DNA from: Tardiphaga sp. vice304 | GTDB taxonomy: Bacteria > Pseudomonadota > Alphaproteobacteria > Rhizobiales > Xanthobacteraceae | Reading direction: 5' to 3' | Length of the DNA stretch: 64,000 bases | Assembly: GCF_007018905.1 (NCBI RefSeq) | Contig: NZ_CP041402.1 | Coordinates: 1,538,001 to 1,602,000 of the forward strand | Part shown: in pieces, positions 1 through 8,032 of the stretch | How the letters are laid out: each line of letters starts with the position of its first letter | How positions within the stretch are numbered: position 1 is the stretch's first letter | The notes under the pieces: model-generated | Told to the model about the DNA's origin: nothing | Seen by the model: only the letters and a program-made list of their open reading frames with translations | The model's database searches: none | Position numbers and translations under genes: made by a program

Positions 1-558
1 TTTGTAGGGTACGTGAGTCATCTCGATGCCGGCGCGCTTAAGAAACAGCGCCATGGAAAGATGGTTCAGGCTGCCGACGCCGGCCGAACCGTAGCTTGGC
101 GGAGCCTTGCTGGCGCGAACGTACTCGACGAACTCCTTCAGCGTCTTGACCGGAAGATCGTTGTTTATGACCAGCGCGAACGGATTGGTCCCGATGTTAC
201 TGATCGGCGCAAAATCCTTCTGCGAATCGTAGCGCACCTTCTGCATCGCCGGCACCACGGCCATCACCGGCAGCGCGGCGACGAACAGCGTATAGCCATC
301 GGGCGCAGCCTTCTTTGCCATTTCGGCTGCGATCGCACCGCCGGCCCCCGGACGATTTTCAACCACGAACGACTTGCCGAATGCCTCGCTAAGGCGCTGC
401 GCCGCCATGCGGCCAATGCCGTCGGTGTTGCCGCCAGCCGCGAACGGCACGATGACCGTCACCGGCTTCTGCGGCCAGGTTTGCGCCCGTGCGCCCGATG
501 AAAGGAGGGCGGTGGCAGCGCCTGCAGCGAGACCGAGCACGTGACGGCGAGAGGGCAT
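1..558 (-). CDS. Bug/TctC-type periplasmic substrate-binding protein, partial
   Basis: Solute receptor of the tripartite tricarboxylate transporter type, which captures small organic acids in the periplasm. The start at 558 has a GGAGA ribosome site eight bases upstream. The first 186 residues are visible; the rest lies beyond the left edge. The N-terminus MPSRRHVLGLAAG has paired Arg and a hydrophobic stretch ending at ARA-Q, so it is exported. Bug-family hallmarks follow: VPFAAGGNTDGIGR, VVENRPGAGG, DGYTLFV, KDFAPIS and GVGSLNHLSM. It lies downstream of the enamidase-like gene on the same strand and may import that enzyme's substrate. No membrane partners (TctA/TctB) are visible, so it may be an orphan receptor or they may lie further left. 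Confidence 0.9.
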   Translation of the reverse strand, partial: MPSRRHVLGLAAGAATALLSSGARAQTWPQKPVTVIVPFAAGGNTDGIGRMAAQRLSEAFGKSFVVENRPGAGGAIAAEMAKKAAPDGYTLFVAALPVMAVVPAMQKVRYDSQKDFAPISNIGTNPFALVINNDLPVKTLKEFVEYVRASKAPPSYGSAGVGSLNHLSMALFLKRAGIEMTHVPYK

Positions 559-661
559 GAAGTTCTCCAAAAATCCATCGAGGACGCGCAAACCGATCGG
601 GTCGGTGCCTGTTTTGTGTCGACCTACGGGCAAGGCCAATAACGACGTGAGCCTCACCGCG

Positions 662-1858
662 CTAATGGGCGGCACCGGAAAAATCTTGCAAGACATTGCT
701 GCGTTCCACGCGCACGCGTCGCGTGGTCTCCGGTGTGTTGCGGCTGCGTCCAACAAAACGGGGAATGCCGGCCGTGACCACCGCCCCGACCGCGGGCACG
801 TCGCCGTTCCGCAAGGCCGACATCGCGTCCGGCTGCGAGCCGCCGAGGCAGGCATCGATGACGACGACGTCGGCGTCGCGACCGGCGGCAATCAGGCCGC
901 TGTTCAAGCGATAAATGCGTGCGTTGCTGCCGGTGGCGGCCGCAATAGCGCGTTCGGGCGCCATGCCGCCCAGCGATGCGAGATGGCTGATGGTGTAGAG
1001 CATGCCGAGCGGCATGATGCCGCTGCCGGTCGGCGTATCGGTGGCGATCAAAAGTCTTTCGTTCTGGCCGGCTTTGTCGAGCAGATCCGCCACCAGAAGA
1101 GTGGTGCGCAAATTGCCGGCGGTGCAGACCTGCAGGGCGATGCTGGACTCATTCACTAGCCGCGGAAAGTCGCGATCGGGAATCGCCACCGGGCCGCCGT
1201 TGACGTGATAGGAGACGTCCGGGTTCATCGCCAGTACGTGGTCGGCCCAGATCCCCGCCGAGCCGGGGATCGACGAACCGCCGGTGTGCGCCATGGCGAT
1301 CATGCCGCGGGCACGCGCCATGTGGATCAATGGCGCATAGTCGAAGGGCGTGGCGAAGGCGCCAAACCCGGCCTTGACCATCCAAACGCCGTCGCGCACC
1401 AAATCATCAAAATCCTGTTCGACGAGGCCCGGCTCGAGGATTAGCGAACCGGCATGAACGCGCATACCGCCGGGGCGATAGTCGGCAAAGCAGCGTTGCG
1501 CGGCCACGGCCAGCGCCTTGACCCCGACCACGTCCTTCGGCCGCCCGGGCACATGGACTTCGGACGCGCTGATTGAGGTGGTGACGCCGCCATGGACGTA
1601 GCTTTCGAGAAAGCCGACCACCTTTTGCCGTGGCGTGTAGTCGCCAAAGGTGATGTGGACGTGGGAGTCGATCAGGCCGGGGATGGCGATGGCGCCGTCG
1701 GCATCGATCACCACATCGCAAGCATCGACCGCCGCAGTGGAGGCGGTGCCGACGGAGACGATTACGCCGTCGGCCATGATGATGGAATCGCCCGCCACCG
1801 TCGGTGCGTTCAGATCACCGCTGACGATCGCGCCGAGATTGACGATGGCGGTTTTCAT
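662..1858 (-). CDS. Amidohydrolase-family enzyme, enamidase-like
   Basis: Metal-dependent cyclic-amide hydrolase of the amidohydrolase superfamily, 398 residues, cytoplasmic. The N-terminal beta domain leads into the metal motif GLIDSHVHITFG (HxH). A probable carboxylated Lys sits in VWMVKAGFG, further ligand His in AMAHTGG and SYHVNGG, and the catalytic Asp in LIATDTPTGSG; the C-terminus returns to the beta domain (GRDADVVVIDA). The overall pattern resembles enamidase of nicotinate fermentation (6-oxo-tetrahydronicotinate hydrolysis), but the true substrate is unknown. It starts three bases after the AA_synth-family gene stops, so the two are probably cotranscribed. Dihydroorotase- or imidazolonepropionase-like roles are less likely given the sequence. 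Confidence 0.8.
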   Translation of the reverse strand: MKTAIVNLGAIVSGDLNAPTVAGDSIIMADGVIVSVGTASTAAVDACDVVIDADGAIAIPGLIDSHVHITFGDYTPRQKVVGFLESYVHGGVTTSISASEVHVPGRPKDVVGVKALAVAAQRCFADYRPGGMRVHAGSLILEPGLVEQDFDDLVRDGVWMVKAGFGAFATPFDYAPLIHMARARGMIAMAHTGGSSIPGSAGIWADHVLAMNPDVSYHVNGGPVAIPDRDFPRLVNESSIALQVCTAGNLRTTLLVADLLDKAGQNERLLIATDTPTGSGIMPLGMLYTISHLASLGGMAPERAIAAATGSNARIYRLNSGLIAAGRDADVVVIDACLGGSQPDAMSALRNGDVPAVGAVVTAGIPRFVGRSRNTPETTRRVRVERSNVLQDFSGAAH

Positions 1859-1861
1859 AGC

Positions 1862-2440
1862 TCAGGCCTTTGCGTCACGCGCGAAAACTTCCTCGTGGGT
1901 GATGCCGCCGACCCGCGCGCCGATCCGGCCGGCGCTCGCCAGGCAGAAGATGATGGCCACTTCGTCGGGCATCGGGGTGTCCTGCAACATCAGGGTCATG
2001 CCGTCGTAATGCGAACGCACATAGATTTCGTTGCGATGATTCATGGGAATGTCGATCTGGCCGCCCGGCGACGCCATCTTCACCATCGAGGAAATCCACG
2101 CCTTGCCACCGCCGATCACGTCGCGCAGCGGATTGGCATAGGTCGTGCTGAGCAGCGCCGCGGCGTGCTCGACCTCGCCATGCAGGCCGACGAGGCCGCC
2201 TTTGCCATAGCTCTGCGCCTCGAACGAGCCCAGCGCCTGCAGCGCCATCTTGCCCATCATCGTGTCCAACTCTGCGCTGGCCTCGATCAGCGGGCCAAGA
2301 TCCTCCACATGCTGCAACGCATAGGGATTTTCCAGCACCGCGACGATGGCGACCTTGCGCACCGGCACCGCGATCCTGCGGCCGGCATGTTCGCTCTTGT
2401 CTTCGACAATCGACCAGGTGCGGCGGATGTTTAGGTTCAT
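1862..2440 (-). CDS. Amino acid synthesis (AA_synth, DUF1185) family protein
   Basis: A 192-residue protein of the AA_synth family, whose biochemical role is not established; members sit beside amidohydrolases and transporters in catabolic loci. Recognisable stretches are VAIVAVLENPYA, MMGKMALQAL, HGEVEHAAALL, GGGKAWISSMVK and MPDEVAIIFCLASAGR, ending in GARVGGITHEEV. The ATG at 2440 is preferred because GGAG lies nine bases upstream; an in-frame GTG at 2455 overlaps that site and is less likely. It is the first gene of the leftward group and diverges from the EthD-like gene across 80 bp. Function is inferred only from neighbours. Confidence 0.8.
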   Translation of the reverse strand: MNLNIRRTWSIVEDKSEHAGRRIAVPVRKVAIVAVLENPYALQHVEDLGPLIEASAELDTMMGKMALQALGSFEAQSYGKGGLVGLHGEVEHAAALLSTTYANPLRDVIGGGKAWISSMVKMASPGGQIDIPMNHRNEIYVRSHYDGMTLMLQDTPMPDEVAIIFCLASAGRIGARVGGITHEEVFARDAKA

Positions 2441-2493
2441 TGCGAAGGGCTCCACATGCTTGACAGGCGCTATAACTCCGCTATCAGGTAGTC

Positions 2494-2506
2494 TGACAAT
2501 CTGTCA
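2494..2506. promoter_or_regulatory. Operator-like inverted repeat in divergent promoter region
   Basis: TGACA-ATC-TGTCA is a perfect 5-bp inverted repeat, 15 bases before the rightward start at 2521 and about 50 bases from the leftward start at 2440. An ATCAGGTA motif flanks it twice. It is a plausible site for the GntR regulator encoded at 3200, controlling both directions. Inference only. Confidence 0.4.
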
Positions 2507-2520
2507 ATCAGGTATTTTCC

Positions 2521-3213
2521 ATGAGCGTCAAAGGCCAAGCGGTTCTGTTCTCGGAAATGATTCCGGACGAGGCTTTCGCCGACCGGTTTCACAATTGGTA
2601 CGACACCCACCACATCCCGATCCGCGTAGCCTGCAAGGGCTTCGTGAGCGCGCAGCGCTACAGCCGCCACGATGACGGCGGGTTTCTGGCGGTGTATGAA
2701 ATGGATGACGTTCACGTGTTGTCCAGCGATCCCTACAAGAGGATCAAGAACAAGCCGTCGGAAGAGACCGCGTGGATGCTGGCCAACGTGAGTGGCTTCA
2801 CACGCTATCTCGGCGGCGAGACGTCTCTCACGCCGGCCGAGCCTGCCAAGGCCGAACTGCTGATAGATGCGCCCGTGCTCTATGCCGTGCTGTTCAACAT
2901 CCCGGCGGAGCACCACGAAGACTTCAACGGCTGGTATGATAGCGACCACATTCCTCTGCTGATGCAGTGCAAAGAATGGCTGATGGTGCGACGGATGCGA
3001 ATTGCCGATGGCGTTCCGGGCCCGTATACCCACATGGCGCTGCACTACCTGGCCGATGCAAAGGCACTGCAGTCGCCGGAACGGGAGGCGGCCCGGAACA
3101 CGCCATGGCGTAACCGCTTGGCAAAGAATGAATGGTTTAAGGCAAGCTACTCCGTGTTCGATCGCCTCGGACCGCGACACGTCGGAAAATCCAGAGACCA
3201 TGGCAGCACCTGA
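2521..3213 (+). CDS. Two-domain EthD-like / dimeric alpha-beta barrel protein
   Basis: A 230-residue cytoplasmic protein made of two related ferredoxin-like halves. The same signature occurs twice: HNWYDTHHIPIR near residue 26 and NGWYDSDHIPLLM near residue 140, each preceded by a short strand (AVLFSEMI and AVLFNIPAE). This is the pattern of EthD and other dimeric alpha-beta barrel proteins, here fused as a tandem duplication, so one chain may form the barrel that others form as dimers. Such proteins often act on small lactones or aromatic intermediates. It overlaps the following GntR gene by 14 bases, so the pair is probably one transcript. Substrate unknown. Confidence 0.75.
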   Translation: MSVKGQAVLFSEMIPDEAFADRFHNWYDTHHIPIRVACKGFVSAQRYSRHDDGGFLAVYEMDDVHVLSSDPYKRIKNKPSEETAWMLANVSGFTRYLGGETSLTPAEPAKAELLIDAPVLYAVLFNIPAEHHEDFNGWYDSDHIPLLMQCKEWLMVRRMRIADGVPGPYTHMALHYLADAKALQSPEREAARNTPWRNRLAKNEWFKASYSVFDRLGPRHVGKSRDHGST

Positions 3214-3886
3214 CCTTCGGATTTCACCCAAATCGGTGCAGCAGCAGATCGTCCAAAAGCTGCGCGGCGCCATCGTCGAAGGCTTCTTCAAACCGGGCGA
3301 TCGGCTGATTGAAGCCAATTTGTGCGAAATGATGGGGGTCAGTCGTCCGTCGATACGCGAGGCGCTGCGCAGCCTGGAAGCCGAGCGTCTGGTCTGCATC
3401 ATTCCGAACCGCGGCCCACAAATCCCGGTGCTGTCCCGCGATCACGCGGCCGAGATCTACAAGGTGCGGGCTCTGCTAGAAGGCGAAGCGGCGTTCATTG
3501 CCGCCAAACGCGCCTCGCCGGATGATCTCAAACTGATGCGCACAGCACTTGCAGCCTTCGGCAAGGCGGTTCGCGCCAACGACATGCAGACAGAAGTTTC
3601 GGCTACGTCGGAGTTCTACAGCCATATTCTCCGGGTCTGCGGTAATCGTATTATGGAAGAGACGCTGACGGGGCTGCTGGCGCGCGTCAATTTTCTGCGC
3701 GCGCATTCGATGTCGCGGCCAGGTCGGGCCAAGGTAAGCCTGCAGGAGATGAAGGCGATATACGAGGCCATTGCAGGAAATAACGGCAATGCTGCCCGCA
3801 GTGCCGCTGTGAAGCATGTCGAGAACGCACATCTTTCGGCAAACGAAGCCTATGAGTCCTTTAGCGCAGAGGAAAGCGCTGCTTGA
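3200..3886 (+). CDS. GntR-family transcriptional regulator (FadR/FCD type)
   Basis: DNA-binding repressor, 228 residues. The winged helix is N-terminal (QQQIVQKLRGAIVEGFFKPG, then MMGVSRPSIREALRSLEAE) and an all-helical FCD ligand-binding domain follows, with the acidic/His pattern YKVRALLEGEAA, SEFYSHILRVCGN and HVENAH. The ATG at 3200 places the helix-turn-helix at the usual position; an upstream in-frame start would add about 66 residues with no similarity to the family. It overlaps the EthD-like gene by 14 bases. The likely target is the divergent promoter at 2441-2520, and the ligand is probably a carboxylate from the adjacent pathway. Confidence 0.88.
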   Translation: MAAPDLRISPKSVQQQIVQKLRGAIVEGFFKPGDRLIEANLCEMMGVSRPSIREALRSLEAERLVCIIPNRGPQIPVLSRDHAAEIYKVRALLEGEAAFIAAKRASPDDLKLMRTALAAFGKAVRANDMQTEVSATSEFYSHILRVCGNRIMEETLTGLLARVNFLRAHSMSRPGRAKVSLQEMKAIYEAIAGNNGNAARSAAVKHVENAHLSANEAYESFSAEESAA

Positions 3887-4075
3887 ACCCTGTCGTCCTA
3901 AATGAGGTGATCGCCAGATTTGTTCGCATTGTCGCCTCGTAGGCGATACAGCAAAACGCTTCATTAGCGCCGGCGATTGGCGGCTGATCGCTCTTGACGG
4001 ATTGTGTTGAAGAAGTCGGCGCGCAAACTGTTCACGACGGCTCTGTTAGCGAAGCGCGTGTCAATTCGTTTCGGC

Positions 4076-4469
4076 TCAGGCAGGCGTTGGGACGGTCGAC
4101 GGCACCAGCTTTGCGAGCTTTCGGAGGTTCTGGGCGGTGGCGGCGAGGAGGAACTCGTCGTGAGCGCCGTAAGGGCCTCGCAGCCGAAGCCGGTCCAGGC
4201 GCAGAATGCGCTTCAGGTGCGCGAACAGCATCTCGATTTTCTTTCGCTCACGTCGCGACGTTACGTAAGCCTCGGTCCTGGCCATGTCGCGCGCGACATC
4301 TCTTGCGCTTTCGTAGATAGATCGCGGCACCTTCCGGGAAGGCATCTTCGGACAGCAACGAGGCTTGAGACCGCAGAGGTCGCAGTCACGCTTGCTGGCG
4401 CGATAGAGAAGCGTCGCTCCGTCATTCACCAGGGTCCGATGCACAACGGTGGCGCTGTCGAGGCCCGAC
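4076..4469 (-). pseudogene. IS1182-family transposase, C-terminal remnant
   Basis: About 120 residues of an IS1182-type transposase tail: the Cys-rich segment CDLCGLKPRCCP, then RKVPRSIYESARD, RRERKKIEMLFAHLKRIL and EFLLAATAQNLRKLAKLV. The N-terminal two thirds are missing. The last 34 bases before copy 1 (about 4436-4469) match instead part of an IS3 orfB (compare 19221-19256), so the remnant appears joined to a second IS scrap. It is cut by the IS3-family element starting at 4470. Confidence 0.75.
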
Positions 4470-4539
4470 CCTCCGTGCCAATGACCATGAGACATCTGAG
4501 TCCGAAGAGTTTAGCCTCGGGGCGTAGGACAGAGATCAC

Positions 4540-5001
4540 ATGGTTATGCCGAATAGAGATGTGAAGTTGGGTGCGGCCGCGGGGGCTGGTGCGGCGGAAG
4601 GCCGGAGGCCGGCCGCCGTGCCAGCCCCCGCGGCGACGACGCCTGAACTGTCTGATCGCCCGCGGCGTCGAACCTTCACCCTGCAGGACAAGCTGCGAGT
4701 TCTGGCGGAGATCGACCGCGCCCCCGCGGGCGGCACCGGCGCGATCCTGCGCCGAGAGGGCCTGTACTCGTCGACCCTGAGCGAATGGCGCCGACTGAGG
4801 GACGCTGGCATGCTCGGCGGACAGCATCCGGTCAAACGTGGACCCAAGCCCGCGATACGCAACCCGATGGCACAGGAACTGGCGCAGACCCAGCGAGAGA
4901 ATGCGCGGCTGTTACGCAAGCTCGAGCACGCCGAAGCCATCATCGCGATCCAAAAAAAAGTGGCGGCCTTGCTGGCGACAGCAGACAGCGACGACGCATG
5001 A
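4540..5001 (+). CDS. IS3-family transposase OrfA-like protein (copy 1)
   Basis: A 153-residue helix-turn-helix protein. An Ala/Pro-rich N-terminus precedes RRRTFTLQDKLRVLAEIDRA and REGLYSSTLSEWRRLRD, the DNA-binding part. A C-terminal leucine-zipper-like coiled coil (AQTQRENARLLRKLEHAEAI) probably drives pairing. It recognises the element ends and cooperates with the following integrase. Its TGA overlaps the next ATG by four bases, indicating translational coupling. The sequence matches the second copy at 16031. Confidence 0.85.
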   Translation: MVMPNRDVKLGAAAGAGAAEGRRPAAVPAPAATTPELSDRPRRRTFTLQDKLRVLAEIDRAPAGGTGAILRREGLYSSTLSEWRRLRDAGMLGGQHPVKRGPKPAIRNPMAQELAQTQRENARLLRKLEHAEAIIAIQKKVAALLATADSDDA

Positions 5002-6014
5002 TGGTCGACGCAATTGTCGCCCTGGCGGTAACGCCTCGTCTCACCGCCGGCGCGTGCTGGGCTCTGAACGTGTCGCGTGCCAGCGTCTATCGTCGGCGCG
5101 CGCATTTGGCGAGGCCGCCGACGTTACGTCAGCCGAGACCAAAGCCGCCACGCGAGTTGGCCGCCATCGAACGCCAGAACGTGCTGGATTTGCTGCGCGC
5201 CCCACGCTTTGCCAATCAGGCTCCCGCCGAGATCTACGCCGGCCTGCTCGACGAAGGCATTTACCACTGCTCGATCCGGACCATGTACCGCATCCTGGTT
5301 CAAAGCCAGGAAGTCCGCGAACGTCGTAACCAGCTGCGGCATCCGATCTACAAAAAGCCCGAGCTGTTGGCGCAAGCGCCCAACGAGGTCTGGTCCTGGG
5401 ACATCACCAAGCTGATGGGACCAGCCAAGTGGTCCTACTTCTATCTCTACGTCATCATCGACATTTTCAGCCGGCGTATTGTCGGCTGGTGTGTCGCCGA
5501 TCGGGAAAGCGCCACGCTATTCGCGGCGTTGTTCAAGGACGCCATCACCAAACATTCGGTACCCATCGGTCAACTCACCTTGCATGCCGACCGTGGTGGC
5601 CCGATGCGAGCCAAGACTACCGCGCTGCTGCTCGCAGATCTCGGCGTCACCAAGTCTCACAGTCGGCCGCACACCTCCAACGATAATCCGTTCTCGGAGA
5701 GCCACTTCAAAACCATGAAATACCAGCCGCAGTTTCCGCAACGTTTCGGCTGCATCCAGGACGCCAAGGCGTTCTGCCGCGGCTTCTTCGACTGGTACAA
5801 TCAGGTCCATCACCATGCCGGAATAGGCCTGATGACGCCCGACCAAGTGCACTTCGGTCAGGCCGACCAGGTCCATGCTGCCCGCCAAATCACGCTCAAC
5901 GGTGCCTTCAGCAGAAACCCCGAACGTTTCGTCAGAAAGCAGCCTGAACCGCCTGCAAAGCCGATCGCGACCTGGATCAATCCGCCCGCGGACCGACATC
6001 CAATTCAAGCCTAA
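4998..6014 (+). CDS. IS3-family transposase OrfB, rve integrase domain (copy 1)
   Basis: A 338-residue DDE recombinase that carries out strand transfer. After an N-terminal helical region (IYAGLLDEGIYHCSIRTMYR) comes the RNase H-like core: first Asp in EVWSWDITKL, second in LTLHADRGGP, and Glu in NPFSESHFKTMKY. The spacing fits IS3/retroviral integrases. The ATG at 4998 overlaps the OrfA stop; there is no sign of damage. It matches the copy at 16489. Confidence 0.9.
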   Translation: MMVDAIVALAVTPRLTAGACWALNVSRASVYRRRAHLARPPTLRQPRPKPPRELAAIERQNVLDLLRAPRFANQAPAEIYAGLLDEGIYHCSIRTMYRILVQSQEVRERRNQLRHPIYKKPELLAQAPNEVWSWDITKLMGPAKWSYFYLYVIIDIFSRRIVGWCVADRESATLFAALFKDAITKHSVPIGQLTLHADRGGPMRAKTTALLLADLGVTKSHSRPHTSNDNPFSESHFKTMKYQPQFPQRFGCIQDAKAFCRGFFDWYNQVHHHAGIGLMTPDQVHFGQADQVHAARQITLNGAFSRNPERFVRKQPEPPAKPIATWINPPADRHPIQA

Positions 6015-6054
6015 ATACAAAACTGGACTGTCTCATAATCGTTGACACGCTCCG

Positions 6055-6837
6055 CCGCAGATCCTGCTCGCCCACCATCTGAAGGCGTTGAAGCTGCCGA
6101 CGTTCCTGCGAGAGTACGACAAGGTCGCCCGGCTGTGTGCGGCTGAAGGCGTCGACCATCCGCGTTACCTGATGCGGCTGGCCGAGATGGAGATGATTGA
6201 TCGCGAGCGACGTATGGTGGAGCGCCGGATCAAGGCGGCGCGGTTCCCGACCGTTAAAAGCCTCGACAGCTTCGACTTCCTGGCGTTGCCATCGCTGAAC
6301 AAGATGTTGGTGCTGGAACTGGCGCGCTCGGACTACGTCGAGCGGCGCGAAAACATCATTGCTGTCGGCAACAGCGGCACAGGCAAGAGCCACATCGCGC
6401 TCGGGCTTGGCTTGGCGGCCTGCCAGAAGGGTCTATCGGTTGGCTTCATCACGGCGTCGGCTCTGGTCCACGAACTGCTCGAAGCGCGCGACGAAAAACG
6501 GCTACTGCGTCTTCAGCGTCAGCTCGCCGGCTACAAGCTGCTGATCATCGACGAACTCGGCTATGTACCACTCTCTGTGACCGGGGCCGAGCTGCTGTTC
6601 GAGGTCTTCAGCCAGCGCTACGAGCGAGGCAGCACGTTGGTCACGAGCAATCTGCCGTTCGACGAGTGGACGTCCGTGTTCGGCTCCGAGCGGCTCACCG
6701 GCGCGCTCCTCGACCGCCTCACGCATCACGTCCATATCCTCGAGATGAACGGCGACAGCTTCAGGCTCGCCGACTCCAGGCGCCGGTCACGCCGAGCGCG
6801 GTCAGAACCGCCGGCGGATGCGGCCCCTCAGGAATAA
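6055..6837 (+). pseudogene. IS21-family istB, 5' end removed
   Basis: AAA+ helper ATPase of an IS21 transposon. In-frame sequence runs from the IS3 boundary (PQILLAHHLKALKL) through Walker A GNSGTGKS, Walker B LLIIDELGY, sensor VTSNLPFDEW and the tail DRLTHHVHILEMNGDSFRL. Only the first few codons are missing, and no istA precedes it, so it is an orphan. An internal ATG at 6088 could allow expression of a slightly short protein. It is related to, but distinct from, the fragment at 21971 and is not of the same subgroup as the istB at 28924. Confidence 0.85.
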
Positions 6838-6845
6838 AACGCGAA

Positions 6846-6881
6846 AAGCAAGAAGGCCCCCGATCGGGGGCCTTCTTGCTT
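6846..6881 (+). terminator. Perfect 36-bp palindrome after istB
   Basis: Two 18-base arms are fully complementary (AAGCAAGAAGGCCCCCGA and its reverse complement) with no loop bases, nine bases after the istB stop. A very stable hairpin of this sort is the expected transcription terminator of the IS21 operon. A related hairpin follows the istB remnant at 22374. Confidence 0.7.
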
Positions 6882-7320
6882 GCGTCCGTGCTGCACTTTT
6901 ACTCCGGCCACCCGCTGTAAAATCTCTCCGGCGTTGACATACATGCCCTAACCAATGTGCCGTCTGTGTGCGGGGTGCGACAGTGGGACGGCTGTGCCGG
7001 TCCGCTTTTTTTCTGAGATGTTGGACGATCGGCGGCTTCTGGCGCAAGCGGCCATCGGCAAACAATGATGCGGCTTCCTAACGTCATCGCAGATGGGCGT
7101 TTCTAGGACACCAGACTCGCTGTGTTGGTTAGCGCTATTGTATGATGCTGAAGTGGACGGCGGCCATTCGTCCGGAATGCTTTCCAGGCGCGGCCCGGTT
7201 GGGAGCGATGATCGGGCAGCGTTTCGATCTCGCCCTGACGGGGGCGGTCTTACCATCGGAAGATGCCCATCTAAAATAAGGAAAGAAAATTACGCTTGCC
7301 ATCAATTTTTTCAGGTGTAT
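6882..7320. other. Gene-free stretch: IS21 right end, then no recognised gene
   Basis: The first part (to about 6940) is the likely right end of the truncated IS21 element; it shares TTTTACTCCG with the region after the other istB remnant at 22440. From there to the TetR operator I see no convincing gene. The 7093 reading frame running into tetR upstream of 7330 resembles nothing I know and is judged non-coding. Confidence 0.5.
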
Positions 7321-7342
7321 GTTTTGAACATGTGTTCAAAAC
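7321..7342. promoter_or_regulatory. TetR operator candidate overlapping the tetR start
   Basis: GTTTTGAACA-TG-TGTTCAAAAC is a perfect 10-bp inverted repeat. The ATG at 7330 lies inside it and the alternative ATG at 7345 lies three bases after it. Such palindromes are typical TetR-family operators, so the regulator probably represses itself and possibly the genes downstream. Confidence 0.7.
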
Positions 7343-7989
7343 GAATGATCGATGCCCCTGACAGCGACGCACGTGATGCGATCACCCGGGCAGCTGTTCG
7401 CCAATTCGCCAGAAAAGGCGTGGAGACGACCATGCGGGATATCGTGGAGGAGGCAGGCATCAGCCTTGGGGCGATCAACTATCATTTCGGCTCCAAGCTC
7501 GGACTGGCTTACGAGGTTTATGAAGATGTCGCGTGGCGAGCCTGCGAGCAGCGCCGGATGGCTTATGAGTCACTGGAAGCGGAGGCCAACGGCGGCCCCG
7601 TGCCGGCGGATAAAATTTTTCGCGCTTTGATCAAGCCATATCTCGAGGGCGATGAGGATCGCCGCAAGCTGCTGATTTACATCTTGCAACAGCAACGCCT
7701 CGCCAAGCTGAAGCTCGCGCGCGAACTCGGAATCAAACATTTCGATCAAATCGCGCGCAAGACCATTGCGATGCTGCGCAGGAGCTATCCGCACCTCACC
7801 GCCCGCGATGTCGCATGGCGTTACAATCTCGCGCTCGCCGCCGTGGTGTGGGTGGTGTCGGACTGTGGTCTCGATAATCGCCTGAAGATCATCTCCGACG
7901 GTGAGGCCGATGCTGCGGACCGCGACCAGCTTATGAAATACACCATCGACTTTATCGTCGGCGCATTCGATCGAGGTTCGGCGCCATGA
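7330..7989 (+). CDS. TetR-family transcriptional regulator
   Basis: A 219-residue repressor, or 214 residues if the ATG at 7345 is used. The N-terminal helix-turn-helix is clear: DAITRAAVRQFARKGVETTM, then DIVEEAGISLGAINYHFGSK. The rest is the helical ligand-binding and dimerisation domain, with unknown inducer. No good ribosome site precedes either start. The 7345 start would leave the operator immediately before the gene, whereas the 7330 start lies within it. It heads a same-strand run of hydrolase, fumarylacetoacetase-family enzyme, ABC transporter and glutathione transferase, which it probably controls. The 43-bp gap to the next gene is A-rich. Confidence 0.88.
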   Translation: MCSKRMIDAPDSDARDAITRAAVRQFARKGVETTMRDIVEEAGISLGAINYHFGSKLGLAYEVYEDVAWRACEQRRMAYESLEAEANGGPVPADKIFRALIKPYLEGDEDRRKLLIYILQQQRLAKLKLARELGIKHFDQIARKTIAMLRRSYPHLTARDVAWRYNLALAAVVWVVSDCGLDNRLKIISDGEADAADRDQLMKYTIDFIVGAFDRGSAP

Positions 7990-8032
7990 ATAAAAATAGC
8001 ACATAAAAAGAATAGCCAAGGAGAAAACAACA

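Larger units (their letters stand above)
4470..6054 (+). mobile_element. IS3-family element, copy 1 (1585 bp)
   Basis: Apparently base-for-base the same as the copy at 15961-17545, which fixes both ends. Imperfect terminal repeats are visible, sharing GTGCCAATGACCATGAGACA on the left with GTGTCAACGATTATGAGACA on the right complement. The flanks are CGAC on the left and CCGC on the right, so there is no target duplication. The left flank is IS1182/IS3 debris and the right flank is istB, so this copy marks a deletion or recombination junction. Confidence 0.88.

Noticed and set aside
13..501. Rightward frame of 162 codons at the left edge
   Set aside because: It is the antisense shadow of the Bug-type binding protein, whose reverse-strand translation has a signal peptide and family motifs.
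7093..7329. Upstream extension of the tetR frame
   Set aside because: It would add 79 residues before the helix-turn-helix with no TetR likeness, and the operator lies at the later start.
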